Shown here: one piece after another, positions 1 to 6,209 of the stretch
Layout of the letters: the number at the start of each line of letters is the position of its first letter
Numbering within the stretch: position 1 is the stretch's first letter
Assembly (NCBI GenBank): GCA_902795625.1
Contig: CADBLW010000146.1
Location: 1 to 11,598, forward strand
From: an uncultured Lachnospiraceae bacterium
GTDB taxonomy: Bacteria > Bacillota > Clostridia > Lachnospirales > Lachnospiraceae
Length of the DNA stretch: 11,598 nt
Direction of reading: 5' to 3'
The notes under the pieces: model-generated
The model's input: the letters and a program-made list of their open reading frames with translations, nothing else
Told to the model about the DNA's origin: nothing
Database searches by the model: none
Position numbers and translations under genes: made by a program

Positions 1-35
1 CCTCGTGTTCCGGCGTCATGTTTTTTTACTTCAAT

Positions 36-49
36 CCCGGTTGCCCGGG
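36..49 (-). other. Short hairpin with GNRA-type loop downstream of the lipoprotein gene
   Basis: Read on the minus strand this is CCCGG, GCAA, CCGGG: a five-pair G:C stem closed by a GCAA loop, 17 bases after the stop at 66. What follows on the minus strand is A-rich, not T-rich, so it lacks the U-tract of an intrinsic terminator. It may be an mRNA 3' structure. Confidence 0.35.
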
Positions 50-65
50 CAGTTTCCGTCTTCGA

Positions 66-1601
66 TCATCTGGCGTAAACCTTTTCCAGTTTTACGATCC
101 ACTCGCCGTGCAGCTGTCCGCCCATTCTCGATCCGAGGGTGATCTCAACCGTACCGCTCCACGGCTCGCCGAGAACCGCGAACTCACGGTCGATCGTGCC
201 GGTCCACTTCTGCTCATTTTCCGTCGTGAGATCTTCCCACTTGATGTCGGGGTTGACGCCGAAGACAATCTCCATCTCTTTGTTCATCAGCACAAGCTGC
301 TGTTTGAAATTGTCGATGTTCTCGCCGCCGTAATCATAACCGACTCCGGTGATCTTGACCATGCCCGATAAAACTGTATCGGCAGTTTTGCAGAAACCGT
401 ACTCCAGATCAAACTTGAACGGGCTCATATCCGCGCCGATATGATACTCGACTTTCCATATTTCGAGCCCGTCCGGCGCAGTGAACTTTTCGAGATCGTA
501 CGGGACACTTCCCGCAGGAACAAGTTTCACCTGCGCGGGATATGCCGCAACATACTGATCGGCGAATGTTTCGGGGCTTCCGTAGAAATCAATATTCCCG
601 ATATTGCCGTCGAACATTTCATTCGGTGTGAACGGGATTTCCGCAAGCTGCGACTCGTGGAACGTGTTGGTCTTGATATCGTTCCTGTCGCGCCGTTCCA
701 CCATAACCTCGAACATGATCCGGCATGTCTCTCCTTCGTCAATAACATTACGGTAGAAACGATACTCTACCTGAGAATAATCCAGCGCAAGATACAAGTA
801 GTTCGGCTCATCGCTCTTCAGGTAATCATCGGTTGTGATATTGAGCAGCACCTCCGCGATTGGTTCGGAATACACCTCCTTCACGATGCGCCGGATGTTC
901 TCCAGCGTTTCCGCGTCTTTTGCATTGACATTGCAGAAATCAACGCTTACGGCATTCTCATTGCAAAACTGGTCTGTCTCCGTTGTATACAGGATCCCGA
1001 ACCGCATCGTTGTACCGGTAAACAGATCAATACTGTCGATCGTCCCCGTTTCGCGATAATCAAACCCTTCCGTGTACTTTACCGCCCACCTCGGGCCGTT
1101 CTGTGTTGCAACGAACCAGGTACCCTGTTCATCATAATAATCAAAAAACTCTCCTTCGTTCGCGGTAATCCAGCTGTCTTCTTTCAGCGCCGGGAACACC
1201 GTCTCCCGCGGCTTGCTGATGTCCGTCCGAAGCAGCGTGATCTCCTCGCCGTTGTCCGGCACGGTTACTGTCTCCTCGGTCGTCTCCGGAAGATCGATCG
1301 TACCGAGATCCGTGGGCGCAGTCAGCGGCCATATGGTCTCTGCGCCGGCAGGCGTCGGTGTAGCCGTCGGGTCTCCGGACTCTCCGGGTGTCGGCGCAGC
1401 CGTCAAATCTCCGGACTCTCCCGGTGTCGGGGTTGCGTCTGTCGGGGCATCCGTCGGCGTTGCCTCCGAAGGTGTCACCGCCTCCGTGACCTTATCCTTA
1501 TCCTTCTTTTTGTCGTCATCGTCACCGTCCTTGCCGCAGCCTGCCACCACAAGCGCAAGCACGACAACAAGCACGACGAGCCACAAATTCCGTCTCTTCA
1601 T
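66..1601 (-). CDS. Secreted lipoprotein with Thr-Pro-rich stalk, function unknown
   Basis: The product has 511 residues. Residues 1-22 form a lipoprotein signal: basic MKRR, a hydrophobic core, then VVAGC with the lipidated cysteine at C22. It should be anchored on the outer face of the membrane. Residues 23-38 are very rich in Asp and Lys. Residues 40-87 are a Thr/Pro/Ala linker containing two near-identical 12-residue units that start PTPGESGD. The remaining 420 or so residues look globular and soluble. I do not recognise a family; the only cysteine pair I noted is in FCNENAVSVDFC. The start is ATG at 1599-1601, because GGGAGG at 1611-1616 lies 9 bases upstream; an in-frame GTG at 1605-1607 sits only 3 bases from that site. 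The gene has its own promoter and is separated from ddh by 310 bases, so it is probably a single transcription unit. Lipidation is well supported; function is not. Confidence 0.88.
   Translation of the reverse strand: MKRRNLWLVVLVVVLALVVAGCGKDGDDDDKKKDKDKVTEAVTPSEATPTDAPTDATPTPGESGDLTAAPTPGESGDPTATPTPAGAETIWPLTAPTDLGTIDLPETTEETVTVPDNGEEITLLRTDISKPRETVFPALKEDSWITANEGEFFDYYDEQGTWFVATQNGPRWAVKYTEGFDYRETGTIDSIDLFTGTTMRFGILYTTETDQFCNENAVSVDFCNVNAKDAETLENIRRIVKEVYSEPIAEVLLNITTDDYLKSDEPNYLYLALDYSQVEYRFYRNVIDEGETCRIMFEVMVERRDRNDIKTNTFHESQLAEIPFTPNEMFDGNIGNIDFYGSPETFADQYVAAYPAQVKLVPAGSVPYDLEKFTAPDGLEIWKVEYHIGADMSPFKFDLEYGFCKTADTVLSGMVKITGVGYDYGGENIDNFKQQLVLMNKEMEIVFGVNPDIKWEDLTTENEQKWTGTIDREFAVLGEPWSGTVEITLGSRMGGQLHGEWIVKLEKVYAR
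1372..1430 (-). repeat. 36-bp-period tandem repeat in lipoprotein stalk
   Basis: Two 23-base segments at 1372-1394 and 1408-1430 differ at one base and are offset by 36 bases. They encode two 12-residue PTPGESGD units of the lipoprotein linker. The period is a multiple of three, so gain or loss of a unit would keep the frame. Confidence 0.75.
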
Positions 1602-1610
1602 CGTCACTTC

Positions 1611-1616
1611 CCTCCC
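1611..1616 (-). promoter_or_regulatory. Ribosome binding site that fixes the lipoprotein start
   Basis: GGGAGG on the minus strand, 9 bases before the ATG at 1599-1601. It is only 3 bases before the in-frame GTG at 1605-1607, which is too close for normal initiation. Confidence 0.75.
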
Positions 1617-1671
1617 AGTTTTTCATTCCGCAGGACAGGCCGCGAATAGCGGCTGCTCCCGCAGTGCTTTC

Positions 1672-1700
1672 ATGATACAACGACTGCAAGGATATTGCAA
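1672..1700 (-). promoter_or_regulatory. Sigma-A-type promoter for the lipoprotein gene
   Basis: On the minus strand, TTGCAA (1695-1700) and TATCAT (1672-1677) are separated by exactly 17 bases. The -10 box matches 5 of 6 consensus bases. The promoter lies about 70 bases upstream of the start codon. It was found by eye. Confidence 0.55.
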
Positions 1701-1728
1701 TGTATTATTAAGTAATCAATTACAATAT
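1692..1728. promoter_or_regulatory. Imperfect inverted repeat overlapping the -35 region
   Basis: The arms ATATTGCAAT (1692-1701) and ATTACAATAT (1719-1728) are complementary at 9 of 10 positions, with a 17-base AT-rich centre. The left arm covers the -35 box of the proposed lipoprotein promoter. This is a plausible repressor or activator site, but no regulator is suggested by the sequence. Confidence 0.35.
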
Positions 1729-1790
1729 GACTGCGGCGTCTGCCCGAAACACTCATCCCGAATGATGTCCTGTTTCCCCCGGACGCAACA

Positions 1791-1818
1791 AGCGCGGCTC
1801 CCCGTGGGAAACCGCGCT
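1791..1818 (-). terminator. Terminator-like hairpin downstream of ddh
   Basis: AGCGCGG (1791-1797) pairs perfectly with CCGCGCT (1812-1818), and an inner TCCC/GGGA pairing extends the stem. On the minus strand it is followed by TGTTG, a poor U-tract, so termination may be partial. It lies about 95 bases after the ddh stop. Confidence 0.42.
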
Positions 1819-1911
1819 CATGCTCCAAAGTGTCTCTTTCTGCGCTGTGGCAGGTTTTCTTTTCATTGCCGGTTAATTACCATCCGGCAGGTATTCGCTC
1901 GTTGCCGTTTC

Positions 1912-2895
1912 TTACAGCAGGTGTGCCCGGATCTCGTCGCCGCTCAGGGGGCTTAAGTACGCCGGAGCGATGTCAAACACGGTCTTGCAGCCGCTTACGC
2001 CCTCCGCGGAGAGTCTTGCGATCGCACGCGCATACGCAACGATGACGCTGGAGGTAAACTCCGGGTTGGAGTCGAGCTTCAGGCTGTACTCGATCACGTG
2101 CTTGTTTTCACCGTTCCAGCCGGTCTTGCCGGTGCGGATCACGAAGCCGCCGTGAGGGATGCCCGCGTGGTCGCGCTCAAGCTCCTCCTCGCTGATGAAG
2201 TGAACGGTCGTGTCATAGTCCGCAAAATAGTTGGGCATCGTCTTGATCGCCTGCTCCACCGCTGCCGCATCCGCGCCCTCCTCGAGAACTACGAAGCACT
2301 CTCTCGTGTGCTTCTCGCGTGTCGTCAGCTCAGGGTTGCTTCCGGAGCGGACAGCCTCGAGAGCTGCCTCCACCGGAATGGTGTACTGCTTGCCGTTCTT
2401 CACGCCGGGCACACGGCGGATCGCGTCAGAGTGACCCTGGGAAACACCCTTGCCCCAGAACGTGTAATCCTTGCCCTCCGGCAGGATGCAGTTTGCGTAC
2501 AGACGGTTCAGTGAAAACATACCCGGGTCCCAGCCGCAGGAGATCAGGGCCACCTTGCCGGCTGCCTTCGCCGCTGCGTCAACATTCGCAAAATGCTCCG
2601 GGATCTTTGCGTGAGTGTCGAAGCTGTCCACAACGTTGAAAAGCTTCGCATACTCCGGCGTCTGCTTCGGAAGATCCGTCGCGCTGCCGCCGCAGATGAT
2701 CATCACATCGATCTTATCCTTCCACTCCGCCACATCCGCCACGGATGCCACCGTAACGCCGGGCGTCAAAACCTTCACTGTCTGCGGATCGCGACGGGTG
2801 AACACCGCGACAAGCTCCATATCGGGATTCTGCTTGATCGCGCACTCTACGCCGCGGCCGAGATTTCCGTATCCGATGATACCAATTCCAGTCAT
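1912..2895 (-). CDS. ddh: meso-Diaminopimelate D-dehydrogenase
   Basis: This NADP-dependent enzyme catalyses the reversible oxidative deamination of meso-2,6-diaminopimelate, a one-step route linking tetrahydrodipicolinate to the precursor of lysine and peptidoglycan. It acts in the cytoplasm. The 327-residue product matches the usual family length. It has an N-terminal Rossmann glycine motif GYGNLG (8-13), the family signature CGWDPGMFS (120-128) and the substrate-loop signature GKGVSQGHSDAIRR (148-161). GIPHGG (245-250) and DIAPAYLSPLSG (308-319) are also typical. The start is ATG at 2893-2895: GGAGG at 2904-2908 is 8 bases upstream, and the longer TTG-initiated frame would begin on top of that site. 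The gene has its own promoter with palindromic sites across it, and is followed by a hairpin, so it appears monocistronic and regulated. Family assignment is firm. Confidence 0.97.
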   Translation of the reverse strand: MTGIGIIGYGNLGRGVECAIKQNPDMELVAVFTRRDPQTVKVLTPGVTVASVADVAEWKDKIDVMIICGGSATDLPKQTPEYAKLFNVVDSFDTHAKIPEHFANVDAAAKAAGKVALISCGWDPGMFSLNRLYANCILPEGKDYTFWGKGVSQGHSDAIRRVPGVKNGKQYTIPVEAALEAVRSGSNPELTTREKHTRECFVVLEEGADAAAVEQAIKTMPNYFADYDTTVHFISEEELERDHAGIPHGGFVIRTGKTGWNGENKHVIEYSLKLDSNPEFTSSVIVAYARAIARLSAEGVSGCKTVFDIAPAYLSPLSGDEIRAHLL

Positions 2896-2903
2896 TTCAT
2901 TCG

Positions 2904-2908
2904 CCTCC
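2904..2908 (-). promoter_or_regulatory. ddh: Ribosome binding site that fixes the ddh start
   Basis: GGAGG on the minus strand, 8 bases before the ATG at 2893-2895. It excludes the upstream TTG at 2908-2910 as the initiator. Confidence 0.85.
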
Positions 2909-2951
2909 AAAGAATAATGCGGACAACGGTTTTTGCCCGCTCACAGCACAT

Positions 2952-2980
2952 AGGATACCACCGTTTTTCGCTTTTGTAAA
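2952..2980 (-). promoter_or_regulatory. Sigma-A-type promoter for ddh
   Basis: On the minus strand, TTTACA (2975-2980) and TATCCT (2952-2957) are separated by 17 bases. The -35 box matches 5 of 6 consensus bases and the -10 box 4 of 6. The predicted transcript would have a leader of about 50 bases. Confidence 0.6.
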
Positions 2981-3004
2981 TACAAAATCAATACTTGTAT
3001 ACAA
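2972..3004. promoter_or_regulatory. Two palindromic operator-like sites upstream of ddh
   Basis: TTTTGTA-AA-TACAAAA (2972-2987) is a perfect inverted repeat covering the -35 box. TTGTATACAA (2995-3004) is a perfect 10-base palindrome just upstream. Both share a TTGTA/TACAA half-site, suggesting two sites for one dimeric regulator. The half-sites fall in the general GT...AC style of GntR-family operators, but the regulator's identity is inference. Confidence 0.5.
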
Positions 3005-3040
3005 AGATACATTTTCCGTGTGCGAGTTATGCCGGAACGC

Positions 3041-3071
3041 AAAAAGGAACGCGGAATTCCTCCCGCGTTCC
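3041..3071 (-). terminator. Strong intrinsic terminator after the RT-lipoprotein unit
   Basis: On the minus strand, GGAACGCGG (3071-3063) pairs perfectly with CCGCGTTCC (3054-3046) across an 8-base loop, directly followed by TTTTT (3045-3041). It has a 9-pair GC-rich stem and a U-tract. It lies about 100 bases after the stop at 3172 and separates the RT-lipoprotein unit from ddh. Confidence 0.9.
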
Positions 3072-3105
3072 CCTTATCACTTCACTGTTGCCCGCGCGGT
3101 TCCCA

Positions 3106-3118
3106 TGCCGTCACGGCA
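3106..3118. other. Small hairpin between lipoprotein stop and terminator
   Basis: TGCCG-TCA-CGGCA is a perfect five-pair stem with a three-base loop in the 3' untranslated part of the lipoprotein mRNA. It has no U-tract and is not itself a terminator. Confidence 0.4.
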
Positions 3119-3171
3119 CGGTTTCCCGCGTTCTTCGGTTCGCGTCCACACAGTTTCTCTGCCTTCGCGGC

Positions 3172-4611
3172 TTATTTCTTCACAAGCTCGCGCCCGGACT
3201 GCACCGTCCACTCGCCGTCGGATGTGCGCTCCGCGATCTCCACCATGCGGACCAGCAGATTGCTGTTCTTCTCGTACTCGAAAAATGTGTTGTACCGGTG
3301 CGTATCGTCGCCCGTGATGGACATCACGATGTTGACCAGACGGTCATCCTCGTCGTAGATCATATCCAGTCTGCAGTACGGGGTTCCCACGCCGATGTTC
3401 TCGTAGTAGTGGTACGTCAGCACCGCCTCCGGCTTGTCCTCCTCGCCGAAGATCAGCACGCGGTTGTCACCCTTCAGCACGAACTCGTACTCCTTGACGC
3501 GCTCGCCGTTCTGATCCGTCGCGATCCGGCAGCTGTCATACGGTGTCGCGCCCTCCTCACCGCGGAGGATGAACTCCTGAAGGTATACCATCTGTCCGTC
3601 CGCGTCATAGCCGTATGCCACAAAGTTCGGACCGTCAACGGTCGGGTTGACGAAGAGCTTCGTGCTGACGATCTCCGCATAGGAGATCTCGCGGAATTTG
3701 CGGTCGTTCCGTCCGTCGGAAAATGTATATTTCTTCCGGTACTCCTTGATTGCCTTCGCGTCATCCGCGGCCTTCTGCTCGACATATCCGTCGCCGGCTC
3801 CCGCGGTATGATTCTTCCAATAATCGTCGCGGATCGCGTCGCACAGCGATACCCAGTCATCCGCTACCAAAAGCTCCCGTCCGGGAACGATGCAGGACGC
3901 CGGGATCTGCTCCGTCGTCGATTCCTTGCGCATATATCCGTACTGTCTGTTCCGGTACTGAACCCGGTACCAGTCATCATCGCTGAACACGCTCGTATCC
4001 AGATCCAGCGCCACGAACTCTCCTACCTGCACGTCATCCAGCTTCAGCGAGTCCTCGTACGGCTCGGAATAAATGCTCGTTGCGCGCGTCACATACACCA
4101 GTCCGGTGAGCTGATACGTAACTTCGCTGCCCGGCGTCGGTGTCGGTTCCGCAGTCACCTCGGGCGTCGGTGTCGGCCACGAGGATGTCGGTGTCGGTTC
4201 CCCGCTCACCTCGGGTGTCGGCCACGAAGACGTCGGTGTCGGCTCCCCGCTCACCTCAGGCGTGGGCCACGCAGACGTCGGTGTCGGCCACAAAAAGCTC
4301 GTAGGCGTGGGTTCCTCCGTCAGCTCGGGAGTCGGCGTTTCCGTCGGAGACGGCTCCGGTGTGGGTGTCTCCGTAGGTGTCGGTTCCGGTGTCGGCGTAT
4401 CCGTCGGAAGAGGCTCCGGCGTGGGAGTCTCCGTGGCGGTCGGCTCCGGAGTCGGAGTGTCCGTCGGCGGAGCCGTCACCGCGTGTGTCGGTGTCGGCGT
4501 CACTTCCTTCTCATCGCCGTTATCGGAAGACCACGGGAAACTGCAGGCAGTCATCGCGAGGACGACAACCGTACAGAGCGCGGTCAAAAGTATGTTGCGT
4601 AATCGTCTCAT
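3172..4611 (-). CDS. Lipoprotein with repeat stalk, SH3b-like module and unknown C-terminal domain
   Basis: The product has 479 residues. Its lipoprotein signal ends in AMTAC with the lipidated cysteine at C23. Residues 38-163 are a Thr-Pro-Glu stalk made of five tandem decapeptides of the DTPTPEPTAT type (51-100) and then 15-residue units containing WPTPEVSGEPTPT (113-150). Residues 164-236 read like a bacterial SH3 domain (VYVTRATSIYSEPYED, then DDDWYRVQYR and GYMR), a fold that often binds cell-wall peptides. Residues 237-479 are unrecognised and contain YD-rich beta-hairpin-like stretches (YGYDADGQMVY, MIYDEDDRLVNI). The expected location is the outer membrane face, reaching into the wall. 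The start is ATG at 4609-4611, overlapping the stop of the upstream RT gene as ATGA, with AGGAG 5 bases upstream inside the RT gene. This predicts translational coupling to the RT. Lipidation and stalk are certain by eye; the SH3b call is moderate. Confidence 0.9.
   Translation of the reverse strand: MRRLRNILLTALCTVVVLAMTACSFPWSSDNGDEKEVTPTPTHAVTAPPTDTPTPEPTATETPTPEPLPTDTPTPEPTPTETPTPEPSPTETPTPELTEEPTPTSFLWPTPTSAWPTPEVSGEPTPTSSWPTPEVSGEPTPTSSWPTPTPEVTAEPTPTPGSEVTYQLTGLVYVTRATSIYSEPYEDSLKLDDVQVGEFVALDLDTSVFSDDDWYRVQYRNRQYGYMRKESTTEQIPASCIVPGRELLVADDWVSLCDAIRDDYWKNHTAGAGDGYVEQKAADDAKAIKEYRKKYTFSDGRNDRKFREISYAEIVSTKLFVNPTVDGPNFVAYGYDADGQMVYLQEFILRGEEGATPYDSCRIATDQNGERVKEYEFVLKGDNRVLIFGEEDKPEAVLTYHYYENIGVGTPYCRLDMIYDEDDRLVNIVMSITGDDTHRYNTFFEYEKNSNLLVRMVEIAERTSDGEWTVQSGRELVKK
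4130..4470 (-). repeat. Tandem-repeat DNA encoding the Thr-Pro stalk
   Basis: This is a GTCGG-rich stretch with two repeat classes: 30-base units encoding the decapeptides (about 4312-4461) and 45-base units encoding the WPTPEVSGEPTPT repeats (about 4160-4280). Both periods keep the reading frame. Adjacent 45-base units differ at only a few positions, which favours slippage or recombination. Confidence 0.8.
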
Positions 4612-5837
4612 TCCTGCTCCTCTCCGCCTTTCGGCTCCTTAAGCCCGCGGTAATATTCGTGCACAAGACTCCGGAACCCAAGCGACTTGATGGTCTCATA
4701 GCGAAGGCGGTAATTGGCCTTCGTGTGCTTCCCCGTGCGGATGAAGCGGATGCACTCCACCATGTAGCGGTCGAGCTCAGCCAGCGTCTCCGACGTTGTA
4801 ATGATCGGGAAGAACCACCTTGCCCAGGTCAGGTCGTTCTCGTTCCGGTTCTCGTAAAATTTGATATTGAAAACTGCTATGTATCGGCGGATCGCCTCCT
4901 CCGCGCTCAGGGGTCTGTTCCCACGCGTCATGAGACGGCGGAACCTGCGCGCCTTGCGTCGCATTTTCCCCTTCATCTTCTCCGCGGAGGCCTCGGACAC
5001 ATCGAAGATCCCGTTGTCGTACTTGATCCCGAGAAATGTCCACGGCTCCCCCGGACGGCTCGTAAATTCCTTCTTCGGATTGACGGAAAGTCCAAGCGAA
5101 GCCAGCGTGTCCTGAATGTATGCTTTATACCCAAGCATCTCCTCTTCGCTGTCCGCGAACACGATGATGTCGTCCGCGTACCGCGCGTACAGCACGCCCT
5201 CGCGGTACATCTGCCAATCCATCCCGCTCAGGTAGAGATTGGCAAGGAACGATGATACCGGCACCCCGGCCATGATCCCCTTGCGCTCCTCCGTCGTCAC
5301 TCCGTCCGAGAGCACGTACGGATTTTCCAGGATCGACACGATCAGCTCACACAGGAGCGGTTCCCCGCTGAGCGCCTCTCTCACCATCGGCACGATCCGC
5401 GCGGGATCCACCGAGTTGAAGTAGTCATGGACATCCGCCTTGTACACGAAGCGGCCGCCCATGTTCGGCCGGTACCGAAGATATTCCATCGCCTTGCGCA
5501 CACCGCTGCCCTCCCGGAAGGAAAACAGGTTCGGCGCGAACAGGCTGTCATATTCATGCAGATGACGGGCGATCATTTTCAACAGAAGGCTTTCCCCGCC
5601 TTCATAGGTGTAGACAATGCGCTTTTTGTCCGTCCCCATCTTGTTGATCACCTTGCGCCGGGCACACGGAAAATGCCGCTCATCCAGCCAGCGCGTAACC
5701 GTCGGAAAATACTCCCTGCGGTCGATCTTCCTGCGAAGATCCCGCAGCTCCGTCTTTGTGACAAACTCCCGGCCGGCGCAGTATGTGTAGTACTCCTCCC
5801 ACACCTCAGGGTTGACAAGCCCTTCCAAAAACTCCAT
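4608..5837 (-). CDS. Stand-alone reverse transcriptase, non-intron, unassigned class
   Basis: This predicted RNA-directed DNA polymerase has 409 residues. The finger and palm blocks are in order: NLFSFREGSGVRKAM (103-117); motif A KADVHDYFNSVD (133-144) with the first metal ligand D135; GIMAGVPVSSFLANLYL (187-203) in the motif-B position; motif C YADD (220-223) with catalytic D222 and D223; GLSVNPKKEF (249-258); and FLGIKY (268-273). Residues 275-409 form a helical, basic thumb-like tail. There is no HNH/endonuclease domain, and I see no VTG motif of retron RTs. The motif-B block has AG...SS where group II RTs have QG...SP and diversity-generating RTs have SQ. The start is ATG at 5835-5837 with GGAGG (5846-5850) 8 bases upstream. 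It follows a 469-base hairpin-rich region and overlaps the lipoprotein start by 4 bases. RT activity is well supported; class and role are unknown. Confidence 0.93.
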   Translation of the reverse strand: MEFLEGLVNPEVWEEYYTYCAGREFVTKTELRDLRRKIDRREYFPTVTRWLDERHFPCARRKVINKMGTDKKRIVYTYEGGESLLLKMIARHLHEYDSLFAPNLFSFREGSGVRKAMEYLRYRPNMGGRFVYKADVHDYFNSVDPARIVPMVREALSGEPLLCELIVSILENPYVLSDGVTTEERKGIMAGVPVSSFLANLYLSGMDWQMYREGVLYARYADDIIVFADSEEEMLGYKAYIQDTLASLGLSVNPKKEFTSRPGEPWTFLGIKYDNGIFDVSEASAEKMKGKMRRKARRFRRLMTRGNRPLSAEEAIRRYIAVFNIKFYENRNENDLTWARWFFPIITTSETLAELDRYMVECIRFIRTGKHTKANYRLRYETIKSLGFRSLVHEYYRGLKEPKGGEEQE

Positions 5838-5880
5838 CTCTCACGCCTCCGACCGTGTTTCCCCCACCGACTGATCTCAT

Positions 5881-5903
5881 CAAGAACGCCCTCGGCGTTC
5901 TTG
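5881..5903. repeat. Perfect 10-bp stem, 3-base loop, close to the RT start
   Basis: CAAGAACGCC and GGCGTTCTTG are perfect complements around CTC. The hairpin ends 43 bases before the RT start codon. No U-tract follows on the minus strand, so it is not a terminator; it may mark the 3' end of the candidate RNA or modulate RT translation. Confidence 0.7.
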
Positions 5904-5907
5904 CCGC

Positions 5908-5941
5908 GGCGTGTGCGGACACACCTTCCGTTGCACACGCC
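5908..5941. repeat. Perfect 9-bp stem with 16-base loop
   Basis: GGCGTGTGC (5908-5916) and GCACACGCC (5933-5941) are perfect complements. It stacks directly upstream of the 10-bp hairpin in transcription order. Confidence 0.65.
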
Positions 5942-5959
5942 TGCGATCCCGCCGGAGGC

Positions 5960-5992
5960 TTCATTACGGACGGGTATGCTGTCCGTGATGAA
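5960..5992. repeat. 12-bp near-perfect stem with 9-base loop
   Basis: The arms 5960-5971 and 5981-5992 are complementary at 11 of 12 positions. The odd pair is T:G on the plus strand and C:A on the minus strand. Its outer end abuts the T-tract at 5995-5999. Confidence 0.6.
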
Positions 5993-5994
5993 AC

Positions 5995-6014
5995 AAAAAT
6001 TGGGAGCCCCTCCC
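5995..6014 (-). terminator. Terminator- or attenuator-like hairpin inside the RT leader
   Basis: On the minus strand, GGGAG-GGG-CTCCC (6014-6002) is followed by AATTTTTG, with the T-run at 5999-5995. The five-pair G:C stem is short, so termination would be weak or conditional. It could end a separate upstream RNA or limit RT transcription. Confidence 0.4.
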
Positions 6015-6117
6015 CCGAAGCTTCGCGAGTCCGCGAGGTACAAGGGCACAGACATCCCACACCATCATACTTGACCGTTCCGCGCGGCTCCTGTGCCGCA
6101 CGGCATTATTCGCCCAC

Positions 6118-6156
6118 CCGGAAGCCTTTGTTCCTCTCGGAAAGCAGTGCTTCCGG
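6118..6156. repeat. 8-bp stem enclosing a 23-base internal structure
   Basis: CCGGAAGC (6118-6125) and GCTTCCGG (6149-6156) are perfect complements. A smaller TTCC/GGAA stem can form inside the loop. Confidence 0.55.
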
Positions 6157-6178
6157 TGAGCCAATTGTAAAGAGAAGA

Positions 6179-6209
6179 AATCTTTAAAGATTGGAAAATT
6201 TCCAATCTT
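6179..6209. repeat. Overlapping AT-rich palindromes with repeated AATCTT/AAGATT
   Basis: AATCTTTAAAGATT (6179-6192) is a perfect 14-base palindrome. It shares its right half with a second perfect inverted repeat, AAGATTGGAA / TTCCAATCTT (6187-6196 and 6200-6209). The block is AT-rich in a GC-rich surrounding. The two structures are mutually exclusive as RNA, or they may form a compound protein-binding site. Confidence 0.6.

Larger units (their letters stand above)
1602..1911. other. 310-base intergenic region between ddh and the lipoprotein gene
   Basis: I see no credible gene here. In minus-strand order it holds a short GCCGG...CCGGC stem at 1868-1888 just after ddh, a larger terminator-like hairpin at 1791-1818, an AT-rich segment with an imperfect inverted repeat at 1692-1728, a sigma-A-like promoter at 1672-1700, and the ribosome binding site of the lipoprotein gene. 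Confidence 0.7.

Noticed and set aside
1..19. Possible start of another minus-strand gene (ATG at 17-19, reading off the left edge)
   Set aside because: Only six codons are visible, and the A-rich upstream sequence lacks a clear ribosome binding site, so it cannot be supported.
441..1649. Long plus-strand frame opposite the first lipoprotein
   Set aside because: It is a shadow of a gene with a lipobox and a well-placed ribosome binding site. Its C-terminal part is the complement of the Thr-Pro stalk.
2995..4602. 535-codon plus-strand reading frame opposite the SH3b lipoprotein
   Set aside because: It is antisense to a gene with clear signal, stalk and ribosome binding site. The frame is Arg/His-rich, as expected from the complement of GC-rich coding DNA, and has no credible start signal.
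5881..5941. CRISPR-like or REP-type repeat array
   Set aside because: The hairpins in the RT leader differ from one another in sequence and spacing. There is no repeated unit with spacers.
5806..6060. Small minus-strand frames crossing the RT start and leader
   Set aside because: No ribosome binding sites or protein-like composition, and they overlap the RT out of frame. The hairpins explain the region better as RNA.
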